The notes under the pieces were generated by a model, which was given only the letters and a program-made list of their open reading frames with translations, searched no databases and was not told the origin of the DNA. Positions 14,194 to 21,678 of a DNA stretch of 24,214 nt are shown in pieces; within the stretch, counting starts at the first letter, position 1, and each line of letters starts with the position of its first letter. Source of the stretch: VBDM01 sp035280025 (GTDB taxonomy: Bacteria; Pseudomonadota; Gammaproteobacteria; Burkholderiales; SG8-39); NCBI GenBank assembly GCA_035280025.1, contig DATEGT010000230.1, forward strand, positions 1 through 24,214, read 5' to 3'. Made by a program: the position numbers and the translations under genes.

Positions 14194-16466
14194 CGCAGAT
14201 CGAGCTCGATGTCGCGCAGCAGCTCGTCGTCGGCGCGCGCGATCTCGTTCTCGACGAGCGCCCCGCACCCCGGGCAGAAGAACTGGCGGAACACGGGCCG
14301 GTCGTCGATGTAGCGCCTGTAGTCGCCGATGTTCGGGTTCGCCGCGCCGATGTCGGACTCGCGCCTGACGCAGTGGTCCTTGTAGTTCTCGCGGACCGGC
14401 CCCAGGTCGGCCGCGCACTTCGCGCAGGCGCAGCGCAGGCCGCCGCCTTCTCGGCGCACCTCCAGGTTGTCGGTGATGCGCGCGACGACCTTGCCGGAGA
14501 GCCGCGCCGCGCCCTCCTTGCGGTTCACCGCGCGCATCTCGGCGCGCAGCTTCTTCGTCGCGACCGGATCGAGGCGGTCCCGGTCGATGACCACGCCGTA
14601 GATCGAGCGCGCGGCTGCCAGCGACACCGAGCGCTGGTCGAGCACGTCCTCGCGCACCTTGAGCGGATCGCGCTCCAGCGGATCGCCGAACCCGCCCGCC
14701 GCCGACCAGATCACCGCGTAGACGTCCTCGGGGTTCTGGACGAAATTTTCCTGCCGCAGCTGCAGGGTGACGTCCTCGCCTTTCACCTGGGCGATGTCGG
14801 TCGGCATCTCGCGCTTCCTCAGGCGATTGAAGATATCGGTCCCGCGCTTGAACTTGTAGACGTTCACCGATCCCGGATACCCCGCCATCATCCCGGGCGA
14901 CGTCGGCATCGCGTTGCCGGAGGACAGCGTGTCCTGGGTGATGGACTCCGTGTGGTGCGGGATGAAGCAGGATTCCGCCGAGAGCCCGCCGCGGTTCCTG
15001 CCCGCGCCGCCGGAATCGATCACCTCTTTCCTGTAGAGGAACAGCAGCGGGAAGGTCTGCTCGGTGTGCTCGACGTTGGGCAGCTTGCAGATCGGCGTGC
15101 GCGACTGGCCGCCGGTCGAGATGCCGTCGCCCGTCGCAAAGGCGCCGATCGCGCCGCCGATCGGGTCGACGAGCAGGTATCCGTAGGGCTCGCCCCACTG
15201 GTCCGTGCCGCGGAAGATGGTCGCCGGCCACTGGCTGGTGCCGCCGATGCACATGATGTCCTTCCGCATCTCGGGATCGCTGTGGATCATCTTCGAGAGC
15301 ACGTTGTAGGCGGGATAGAGCGAGATCTCCATCGCCTGCACCGGCGCGGTCGACACCGAGGCGGGGAAATTCGCGCAGTTGAAGGTCCCGGGCGTGGGGT
15401 CGAACTCGACGTGGCGCAGCGCCCCGCCGATCGAGAAGTACTGGTCCCAGCACAGCAGCTGGTTGAGCGCCACCATGATCGAGCCGCGCCAGCCGGAGTA
15501 GGTGGCGTTCATCGCGCCGTCCTGCGGCGCCGAGCCGTCGTTCTCGAAGACGAGCTTCGCGCCCTTCTTGCGCAGCGTCAGCATCACGCGGTGCGTTCGC
15601 CGGTCGCCCGGCCGGCAGCATTCGACGTAGGTGCGCTCGCGCCAGACGCCGTCGGGCAGGCGCTTGAGCTTCGCAAGGAACGCCTTCTCGCCGTTGTCGA
15701 GGATCCTGCGCATCACGCCCTTGACCGTCTCCGGGCCGTAGCGCTTCACCAGCGCGAGCACCCGGTCGCGCGCGGTGATGTTGCCGGCGAGCTGCGCGCG
15801 GAAGTCGAGCGCGACCGCCTCGGGCTTGCGCGAGGAGCGCAGGTACAGCTCCTCGATGTCGCGGCGGATCTCGTTGCCCTCGACGATCTTCACCGGCGGG
15901 ATGCACATGCCCTCGTCGAACGCGTCGCGGGCGCCTCCGCAGAACGACGAGGGCGTGATGCCGCCCAGGTCGTACTGGTGCAGGCAGTTCGTCACCCAGC
16001 AGAACAGCTCGCCCTTCCAGAACACCGGGCAGATGAGCATCACGTCCTGCTGGTGCGCGGCGCCGACCCAGGGGTCGTTCGCGAGGAACATGTCGCCGTC
16101 GCGGATGCCCGGGTTGTCGCTGCGGTACTCGAGCGCCCACTTCACCTGGGTGTCGGTCACGCCGGACATGTACTGCATGTAGGGGCCGAAGTAGATGAAC
16201 TCGCCGTCCTCGGTCAGGATCGAGGGATTCAGGTCGAGCGCGTACATCGCGACCGGCGATCCCGAGAGACGCTGGATCGTCGCGCCGTGCTCCTCGTTCA
16301 CGTGCCACAGGCTGTGGCGGATCACCTCGTAGGTGATCGGGTCGATCTTCTTCGCGCTCTTCGTGTGGAGCCTCAGCTTCGGAGAGATCCTGAGCTTCTT
16401 CGGCGGGACGTAGCCCATCTTCCTGCCGTCGAAGACCGCGTCCTTCATCTCGCTGACTTTGGGCAT
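14190..16466 (-). CDS. HyuB / acetone carboxylase alpha-like subunit with C-terminal zinc-ribbon (gamma-like) domain
   Basis: A 758-residue protein. Residues 41-600 are the hydantoinase B/acetone carboxylase alpha domain, opening IDPITYEVIRHSLWHVNEEHG. NDPWVGAAHQQD (130-141) and NCLHQYDLGG (160-169) supply His138, Asp141 and His163. As I recall, this spacing equals that of the Mn ligands of acetone carboxylase. Typical HyuB proteins have 520-600 residues. The extra length is a 40-residue N-terminal stretch and about 150 C-terminal residues that include CAKC (681-684), DHC699 and FFCPGCGALVENEI, with the pair at 731-734. This resembles the acetone carboxylase gamma subunit as a fused domain. 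With the HyuA-like protein it probably forms an ATP-dependent carboxylase or amide-ring hydrolase; the substrate is unknown. Confidence 0.9.
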   Translation of the reverse strand: MPKVSEMKDAVFDGRKMGYVPPKKLRISPKLRLHTKSAKKIDPITYEVIRHSLWHVNEEHGATIQRLSGSPVAMYALDLNPSILTEDGEFIYFGPYMQYMSGVTDTQVKWALEYRSDNPGIRDGDMFLANDPWVGAAHQQDVMLICPVFWKGELFCWVTNCLHQYDLGGITPSSFCGGARDAFDEGMCIPPVKIVEGNEIRRDIEELYLRSSRKPEAVALDFRAQLAGNITARDRVLALVKRYGPETVKGVMRRILDNGEKAFLAKLKRLPDGVWRERTYVECCRPGDRRTHRVMLTLRKKGAKLVFENDGSAPQDGAMNATYSGWRGSIMVALNQLLCWDQYFSIGGALRHVEFDPTPGTFNCANFPASVSTAPVQAMEISLYPAYNVLSKMIHSDPEMRKDIMCIGGTSQWPATIFRGTDQWGEPYGYLLVDPIGGAIGAFATGDGISTGGQSRTPICKLPNVEHTEQTFPLLFLYRKEVIDSGGAGRNRGGLSAESCFIPHHTESITQDTLSSGNAMPTSPGMMAGYPGSVNVYKFKRGTDIFNRLRKREMPTDIAQVKGEDVTLQLRQENFVQNPEDVYAVIWSAAGGFGDPLERDPLKVREDVLDQRSVSLAAARSIYGVVIDRDRLDPVATKKLRAEMRAVNRKEGAARLSGKVVARITDNLEVRREGGGLRCACAKCAADLGPVRENYKDHCVRRESDIGAANPNIGDYRRYIDDRPVFRQFFCPGCGALVENEIARADDELLRDIELDLR

Positions 16467-16471
16467 GGCGC

Positions 16472-18577
16472 TTACTTTCCGAAGAGGATTTCGAAGTTGC
16501 CGAACCGGTCGACCTTGAGCCTGCGCCCCGGGTGCACGACCACGGTCGTGTCGGTGGTCTCGACCACCGCCGGCCCCTTGATCGTGTTTCCCGGGACGAG
16601 AAAGGCGCCGTCGAAAATCGGGGTGGCGACGGATTTTTTCGGCTCGGCCCAGTAGACGCTGCGCTTGCCGCGCTTCGCCTTCGCGCCGATCTTCGAGCTG
16701 AGCTTTCTCGCCGCGGAGAGTTTCGGTCGCGGCGTCGCCGCGGTCGCGCGCAGCCGCAGCGTCACGATCTCCAGGCGCGCGTCCGCGTAGGACGAGCCGT
16801 GCCCGTAGAGCTGCTCGTAGCGCGTCTTGAAGCGCTCGCGCAGCGGCCCGAAGAGCGCCTCCTTCACGCGCCGCTCGGGGAGCATCACCTCGACCTCGTT
16901 GATCTGCCCGCGATGGCGCATGTCCAGCGAGAACGCGAAGCGCCGCCGCGGCTTGCCGATGCCGTCCTTGTCCATCTGCGCGTTCGCCTTCGCTTCGAGC
17001 GCCGCCAGCGCCGCGTTGACGCGGCCCGCGTCGAACGGGCTCGTCTGGATGTCGACCTGCTCGTAGACGTGCAGGATGTCGGCCGAGGCCGCGCCGAACG
17101 CGCACCAGGTCGAGGCGATCTCCTTCTGCGGGATCACCACCTTCTGCACGCCGAGCTCCCGCGCGAAAACGCCCGCGTGCGCCGGCCCCGCGCCGCCGAA
17201 AGCGAACAGCACGAAGTCGCGGGGGTCGAAGCCCTTCTCGACGGTCATTTTTCGGATGATGTCGGCCATCTTGAACTCGGCGATCTGCGCGATCCCCGCC
17301 GCCGCCTGGAAAAGCGGAAGGTTCAGCGCATCGGCCACGCGCTGCACGGCTTCCACCGACTTTTTCCGGTCCAGCGTGATGCGGCCGCCCAGAAAATTGG
17401 CGGGATTGATGTAGCCGAGGACGACGTCCGCGTCGGTGACGGTTGCCGTCGTCCCGCCCTTGCCGTAGCAGACGGGGCCCGGGTCGGCGCCCGCGGATTC
17501 CGGGCCGACCGCGAGCGTCTTCGAGACGGGATCGATGCGCGCCATCGAGCCGCCGCCCGACCCGATCGCCTGGATGTCGACTTTCGGCAGGAAATATTCG
17601 TACTGCACCACGTTCGACACGAAGGAATACTCCGGCTGCCCCTCGTGGACGATGCCGACGTCGAACGAGGTGCCGCCCATGTCCGTCGTGATGATGTTGG
17701 GCACGCCCATGAGCCTGCCGAGATAGAGCGAGCCCGTCACGCCCGACACCGGACCCGAGTCGAGCGTGAGCAGCGGCGATTCCATCGCGTGGTCGACCGA
17801 GATCGAGCCGCCTCCGCACTGCGTGATCTGCAGGGGCTGCGCGTAGCCCGAGGCCTTCAGCTGCCGGTCGAGGTTGCCGAGGTACTTCGCCATCACCGGC
17901 CCGATATAGGCGTTCAGCGCCGTGGCGGTCGTGCGTTCGTACTCGCCCCACTTCGGCGCGATGTCGATCGAGCAGGATACGAACACCTTCGGCGCCAGCG
18001 CGCGGATCATCTCCTTCAGGCGCCGCTCGTGCGCGGGGTTCTTGAACGACCACAGGAAGCAAACGCCGATCGCCTCCACGCCTTCGGCGACCAGGCGCCC
18101 GATCGCGGCCTCCGCCTCCGGCTCGTTCAGAGGAACCACCACCTCGCCGAAGCAGTCGACGCGCTCGGACACGCCCTCGACGAGGCGCTTGGGGACGATG
18201 GGTGGCGGCTTCTGGCTCGAGGGGAAGTGCACCACCTTCGCGATGTCGCGCGAGGACACCCCGCGCGAGCCGCGCATGATGTGGATCGCGTCCTCGTGGC
18301 CGCGCGTCGTGATCAGGCCGACCCTGGCGCCTTTGCGCTGGATCAGCGCGTTCGTGCCGACCGTGGTTCCATGGGTGAGAACCTCGACCTCGCGGCAGAA
18401 GTTCTCGAACGACATCCCGAGGCGCTCCGCCGCGACCCGCATCGCAGCGAGCATCCCTTCGGCGAAATCGCGCGGCGTCGAGGAGGCCTTGGTCGCAGTG
18501 ATGCGCCCGGAGCGGTCGAGCACCACGCAGTCGGTGAAGGTGCCTCCGATGTCCACGCCGACCAGAAGCCGCGCCAC
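16472..18577 (-). CDS. HyuA / acetone carboxylase beta-like ATP-dependent subunit
   Basis: A 701-residue protein of the hydantoinase A/oxoprolinase/acetone carboxylase beta family. It has the actin-like ATPase motifs: DIGGTFTD (9-16, phosphate loop 1), HGTTVGTNAL (69-78), TDMGGTSFDV (298-307, phosphate loop 2) and FGGAGPAHA (460-468). It would use ATP to phosphorylate a carbonyl or bicarbonate before ring opening or carboxylation by the partner subunit at 14190-16466. The start is GTG at 18577, giving MARLLVGVDIGGTFTD, the expected N-terminus. An ATG about 20 codons upstream would add an unrelated basic stretch. It is the first gene of the seven-gene operon, five bases before the next start. 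Carboxylase or hydrolase cannot be decided from this subunit. Confidence 0.92.
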   Translation of the reverse strand: MARLLVGVDIGGTFTDCVVLDRSGRITATKASSTPRDFAEGMLAAMRVAAERLGMSFENFCREVEVLTHGTTVGTNALIQRKGARVGLITTRGHEDAIHIMRGSRGVSSRDIAKVVHFPSSQKPPPIVPKRLVEGVSERVDCFGEVVVPLNEPEAEAAIGRLVAEGVEAIGVCFLWSFKNPAHERRLKEMIRALAPKVFVSCSIDIAPKWGEYERTTATALNAYIGPVMAKYLGNLDRQLKASGYAQPLQITQCGGGSISVDHAMESPLLTLDSGPVSGVTGSLYLGRLMGVPNIITTDMGGTSFDVGIVHEGQPEYSFVSNVVQYEYFLPKVDIQAIGSGGGSMARIDPVSKTLAVGPESAGADPGPVCYGKGGTTATVTDADVVLGYINPANFLGGRITLDRKKSVEAVQRVADALNLPLFQAAAGIAQIAEFKMADIIRKMTVEKGFDPRDFVLFAFGGAGPAHAGVFARELGVQKVVIPQKEIASTWCAFGAASADILHVYEQVDIQTSPFDAGRVNAALAALEAKANAQMDKDGIGKPRRRFAFSLDMRHRGQINEVEVMLPERRVKEALFGPLRERFKTRYEQLYGHGSSYADARLEIVTLRLRATAATPRPKLSAARKLSSKIGAKAKRGKRSVYWAEPKKSVATPIFDGAFLVPGNTIKGPAVVETTDTTVVVHPGRRLKVDRFGNFEILFGK

Positions 18578-18673
18578 TTTTGTTGCCTGCCTATGCGGGT
18601 GCCGAGGGCGGGATGGTAGCGTATTTTCGCTCGGCATCAGCGGCGGGCGTGGCGTACACTGCACCGGGATCAC
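18578..18673. promoter_or_regulatory. Divergent intergenic region of carboxylase operon and amidohydrolase
   Basis: These 96 bases separate two genes read in opposite directions and must hold the start signals of both. An A/T-richer patch GTATTTTCGC lies near 18620-18630, and TACACT at about 18655 could be a -10 box for the plus strand. I find no convincing -35 for either direction, so a regulated promoter or alternative sigma factor is possible. Confidence 0.3.
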
Positions 18674-19561
18674 ATGCCGACCGCACAGCCCGCCACGCCC
18701 GTGAGCTTCGACGTTCCCGACGGCGCCTGCGACTGCCACACGCACATCCACGGCGACCCGGCGAAGTTTCCCTATTTCCCGGGCCGCATCTACACGCCCG
18801 AGACCGCGCTGCCCGGGGAGATGTCCGCGCTGCACCGCGCGCTCCGCATGCGGCGGGTGGTGATCGTCACGCCGAGCGTCTACGGAACCGACAACTCCGC
18901 GACGCTCTACGGCATGAAGGCGCGCGGCAAGGACGCGCGCGGCGTCGCGGTGATCGACGAGAAGACGCCCGAGTCCGCGCTCGACGCCATGCACGAGGCG
19001 GGAATCCGCGGCATCCGGCTCAACCTCGCCACCGGCGGCGTCAACGACCCCTCGGTCGCCCGCAACCGCTTCCGCGCGGCGGCCGAGCGAGCGCACCAGC
19101 GCAAGTGGCACGTGCAGATGTACACGAACCTCGCCGTCATCTCCTCGATCAAGGATCTCGTCCTCGCGTCGCCCGTGCCCGCGGTGTTCGACCATTTCGG
19201 GGGAGCAGAGGCTGCGCTCGGGACCGCACAGCCCGGGTTCGCCGATCTCGTCGAGCTGGTGCGCTCAGGCAAGGCCTACGTGAAGATCTCCGGCGCCTAC
19301 CGCGCGTCCAAGCTGGCGCCCGACTATCCCGACACCGCCCCGCTCGCCAAGGCGCTGATCGCGGCGAACGCCGACCGCATCGTCTGGGGCAGCGACTGGC
19401 CGCACCCGAACTCGTCCTCGGGCAATCCCGCGGCGCAGGTCACACCCCTCTTCCAGATCGACGACGGGCGGCTCCTGAACCAGCTGCCCGTGTGGGCGCC
19501 CGACGCCGCGATCCGCGGGAAGATCCTGGTCGACAATCCGGCGCGGCTCTACGGGTTCTGA
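18674..19561 (+). CDS. Amidohydrolase of the 2-pyrone-4,6-dicarboxylate hydrolase (LigI) type
   Basis: A 295-residue amidohydrolase-2 family TIM-barrel. CDCHTHIH (19-26) is the strand-1 metal/substrate motif. FDHFGG (172-177) holds the mid-barrel His174. YVKISGAYR (202-210) and WGSDWPHP (238-245, Asp241 as the catalytic base) follow, with NPARLYGF at the end. This set matches LigI-like lactonases and related hydrolases acting on lactones or acyclic dicarboxylates. Many LigI-type members need no metal. The ATG at 18674 gives the usual short N-terminal lead. It diverges from the HyuA/HyuB/ABC operon, so a role in the same degradation route is a reasonable guess. No signal peptide is seen. Confidence 0.88.
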   Translation: MPTAQPATPVSFDVPDGACDCHTHIHGDPAKFPYFPGRIYTPETALPGEMSALHRALRMRRVVIVTPSVYGTDNSATLYGMKARGKDARGVAVIDEKTPESALDAMHEAGIRGIRLNLATGGVNDPSVARNRFRAAAERAHQRKWHVQMYTNLAVISSIKDLVLASPVPAVFDHFGGAEAALGTAQPGFADLVELVRSGKAYVKISGAYRASKLAPDYPDTAPLAKALIAANADRIVWGSDWPHPNSSSGNPAAQVTPLFQIDDGRLLNQLPVWAPDAAIRGKILVDNPARLYGF

Positions 19562-19563
19562 CC

Positions 19564-20244
19564 ATGGCGGTCCGCCATTGGGTGCTCGCGCTCGCCGTGT
19601 GGTGCCCGCTCTGCCCCGCACAGGTCCCGCCCGCCGCATCCGAGAAAGCCGCCTACACCGGCGTCTTTGCCGCGGCCGCGGCAGGCGACGCGGCGCTGAT
19701 CAAGGCGCTCGCCGCGAAGGGCGCGAAGCTCGACGCCAGAGACGGCCGCGGGCGCACGCCGCTGCACGTCGCCGCCTTCGGCGCGAAGCATGACGCCATG
19801 CGCGCGCTCGTGGCCGCCGGCGCGGACCCCAACGCGCTCGAGAACGACCGCTACGACATCGTCACCATCGCCGCGGTCGCGAACGATGTGCCGACGCTCG
19901 AGACGGCGCTCGCGCTGGGCTGCAGCGCCAAGAACATCACCAGCCGCTACGACGGCACCGCGCTGATCGCCGCCGCCCACCTGGGGCACGCCGAGGTCGT
20001 GCGCAAGCTCATCGCCGCCGGCGCGCCGCTCGACCACGTCAACAACCTCGGCTGGACCGCGGTCATCGAATCCATCGTACTCGGCGACGGCGGGCCGCGC
20101 CACGTCGACACGCTGAGGTCGCTTGTCCGGGCCGGCGCGAACCTGAATATCGCGGACCGCCAGGGCCGGACGCCCCTCGCGCTCGCGCAGGCGCGCCGCT
20201 ACGGCGCCATGGCGGAATTGCTCGAGCAAGCGGGCGCCCGCTAG
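19564..20244 (+). CDS. Exported ankyrin-repeat protein
   Basis: A 226-residue protein with a short signal peptide (HWVLALAVWCPLCPA, cleavage likely near residue 20) and about six ankyrin repeats from residue 30 to the end. Clear repeat cores are GRTPLHVAAFGAKHDAMRAL (63-82), AAHLGHAEVVRKLIAAGAPL (137-156), WTAVIESI and RQGRTPLALAQARR. Repeats 3 and 5 diverge from consensus. It probably binds another protein in the periplasm. It starts two bases after the amidohydrolase stop and ends nine bases before the pilin gene, so all are likely one transcript. No partner or target can be named. Confidence 0.87.
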   Translation: MAVRHWVLALAVWCPLCPAQVPPAASEKAAYTGVFAAAAAGDAALIKALAAKGAKLDARDGRGRTPLHVAAFGAKHDAMRALVAAGADPNALENDRYDIVTIAAVANDVPTLETALALGCSAKNITSRYDGTALIAAAHLGHAEVVRKLIAAGAPLDHVNNLGWTAVIESIVLGDGGPRHVDTLRSLVRAGANLNIADRQGRTPLALAQARRYGAMAELLEQAGAR

Positions 20245-20253
20245 AGCGCAGCG

Positions 20254-20730
20254 ATGCGATCCCGCGGTTTCACGCTGCTCGAGCTGATGGTCGTCGTCGG
20301 GGTCGTCGCCATCCTCGCGCTGCTCGCGATTCCCACCTACCAGGACAAGGCCATCCGCGATCAGATCGCCGAGGCGCTTCCGCTCGCCGACATCGCCAAG
20401 CCGCCGGTAGCGCTGTCGTGGGCGCTGCTGCAGGGCTTCCCGGCCGACAACACCGCCGCCGGATTGCCCGTCGCCGACAAGATCGTCAACAACTACATCA
20501 GCGCGGTCGCGATCGAGGGCGGCGCGATCCACATCACCTTCGGCAACCATGCGAACCGGGCGATCCTGGGCAAGGTCCTCACGCTTCGCCCGGCGGTGGT
20601 GACCGACGCGCCGATCGTGCCGGTGACCTGGGTGTGCGGCTACGCCACCGCGCCGGAGAAGATGACGATCAAAGGCGAGAACAGGACCAACATTCCCCCG
20701 GGCTGGCTGCCGATCAAGTGCCGGGCATAG
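20254..20730 (+). CDS. Type IV pilin (PilA-like)
   Basis: A 158-residue prepilin. The leader MRSRG ends with the prepilin peptidase site. The mature protein begins FTLLELMVVVGVVAILALLAIP, with Glu5 in place and a long hydrophobic N-terminal helix. The globular part ends with WVCGYATAP and a last Cys in IKCRA, the C-terminal disulfide loop of PilA-type major pilins. The leader is very short, as in type IVa pilins. No other pilus gene (pilB, C, D, Q) is nearby, so assembly would depend on genes elsewhere. It sits inside a run of metabolic genes, 29 bases before the dehydrogenase start. Confidence 0.92.
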   Translation: MRSRGFTLLELMVVVGVVAILALLAIPTYQDKAIRDQIAEALPLADIAKPPVALSWALLQGFPADNTAAGLPVADKIVNNYISAVAIEGGAIHITFGNHANRAILGKVLTLRPAVVTDAPIVPVTWVCGYATAPEKMTIKGENRTNIPPGWLPIKCRA

Positions 20731-20744
20731 ATAGAATGGCGGGC

Positions 20745-20750
20745 AAGGAG
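20745..20750 (+). promoter_or_regulatory. Ribosome binding site fixing the dehydrogenase start
   Basis: AAGGAG lies nine bases before ATG 20760. It favours that start over the in-frame ATG at 20736, which would add eight residues and has no such site. Confidence 0.65.
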
Positions 20751-20759
20751 AACTCGAAA

Positions 20760-21656
20760 ATGGCGCAGCAGACCGTCGGGATGATCGGGCTCGGCATCAT
20801 GGGCTCGGCGATGTCGTACAACCTGATGCGCGCAGGGGTCCGCGTCGCCGGCTACGACGTGGCGGCGAAAGCCCGCGCCGCGCACCGGCGCGCGGGCGGC
20901 GTCGCGGCGAAGAGCCCGCGGGACGTAGCGCGGCGCACGGACGTCGTCATCACCTCGCTGCCTTCGGCCCGCGCCCTCGGGGAGGTCGCCGCGGAGCTCG
21001 CCGCATGGGCAAAGCGCGGCACGGTGGTCGTCGAAACCAGCACCCTGCCGATCGAGGTGAAGACCGCCGCGCGCGAGGCGCTCGCGAAGCGGGGCGTGAT
21101 CCTGCTCGATTGTCCCTTGAGCGGCACCGGCGCGCAGGCGCGAAAAAAGGACCTGCTGATCTACGTGAGCGGAGAGCGCAAGGCCTACGCCAGGATCTCT
21201 CCGGTGCTGCCGGCCTTCACCAGCGCGAATTACTACGTCGGCGCCTTCGGCGCCGGCTCGAAGATGAAGTTCGTCGCCAACCTGCTCGTCGCCATCCACA
21301 ATGTCGCCGCGGCCGAAGCCATGGTGCTCGGCATGAAGGCGGGGCTGGACCCGGCGATGATCCTCAAGGTCGTCGCCGGAGGGGCGGGCGGCTCGCGGAT
21401 GTTCCAGGTGCGCGGCCCCATGATGGTGAGAGGCGACTACTCCGAGGCCACGATGAAGAACGAGGTGTGGCAGAAGGACATGACCATCATCGGCGATTTT
21501 GCGCGCAGCCTCGACTGCCCGACGCCGCTGTTCGCGGCAAGCGCGCCGATCTACAACGCCGCGATGGCGATGGGCCTGGGAAAGCAGGACACCGGCGCCG
21601 TGTGCAAGGTCCTCGAGGAAATGGCGGGGAGGCCGCGGCGGCGGGCCGGGCGCTGA
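20760..21656 (+). CDS. NAD(P)-dependent beta-hydroxyacid dehydrogenase (HIBADH family)
   Basis: A 298-residue oxidoreductase of the 3-hydroxyisobutyrate/tartronate-semialdehyde reductase family. GLGIMG (10-15) in a VGMIGLGIMGSAM opening is the Rossmann nucleotide loop. VVETSTLPIEV (90-100) and LLDCPLSGTGAQ (115-126) form the substrate loop. GAGSKMKFVANLL contains the catalytic Lys170 and Asn174 with the expected three-residue gap. Asp33 after strand 2 (GYDV) fits NAD preference, though that is weak evidence. It would interconvert a beta-hydroxy acid and its semialdehyde in the cytoplasm. It ends 22 bases from the convergent Bug receptor gene. The Arg-rich tail (RPRRRAGR) is unusual for the family. 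Confidence 0.9.
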   Translation: MAQQTVGMIGLGIMGSAMSYNLMRAGVRVAGYDVAAKARAAHRRAGGVAAKSPRDVARRTDVVITSLPSARALGEVAAELAAWAKRGTVVVETSTLPIEVKTAAREALAKRGVILLDCPLSGTGAQARKKDLLIYVSGERKAYARISPVLPAFTSANYYVGAFGAGSKMKFVANLLVAIHNVAAAEAMVLGMKAGLDPAMILKVVAGGAGGSRMFQVRGPMMVRGDYSEATMKNEVWQKDMTIIGDFARSLDCPTPLFAASAPIYNAAMAMGLGKQDTGAVCKVLEEMAGRPRRRAGR

Positions 21657-21678
21657 GCGCGACAGGGTTGAACGGCTC

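Noticed and set aside
12478..16308. A 1276-codon open frame joining HyuB-like DNA to the permease
   Set aside because: The permease begins at ATG 14193. The upstream part is out of frame with the HyuB protein and has no domain character.
14190..18062. A 1290-codon open frame spanning the HyuB-like gene and most of the HyuA-like gene
   Set aside because: Only the part from 16466 down makes a recognisable protein. The upstream stretch is the HyuA gene in a wrong frame, rich in Arg/Ala/Gly as expected in GC-rich DNA. It is not a fusion.
14373..18619. Two long plus-strand open frames opposite the HyuA/HyuB-like genes
   Set aside because: Same shadow composition. The opposite strand encodes clear, motif-bearing proteins over the whole stretch.
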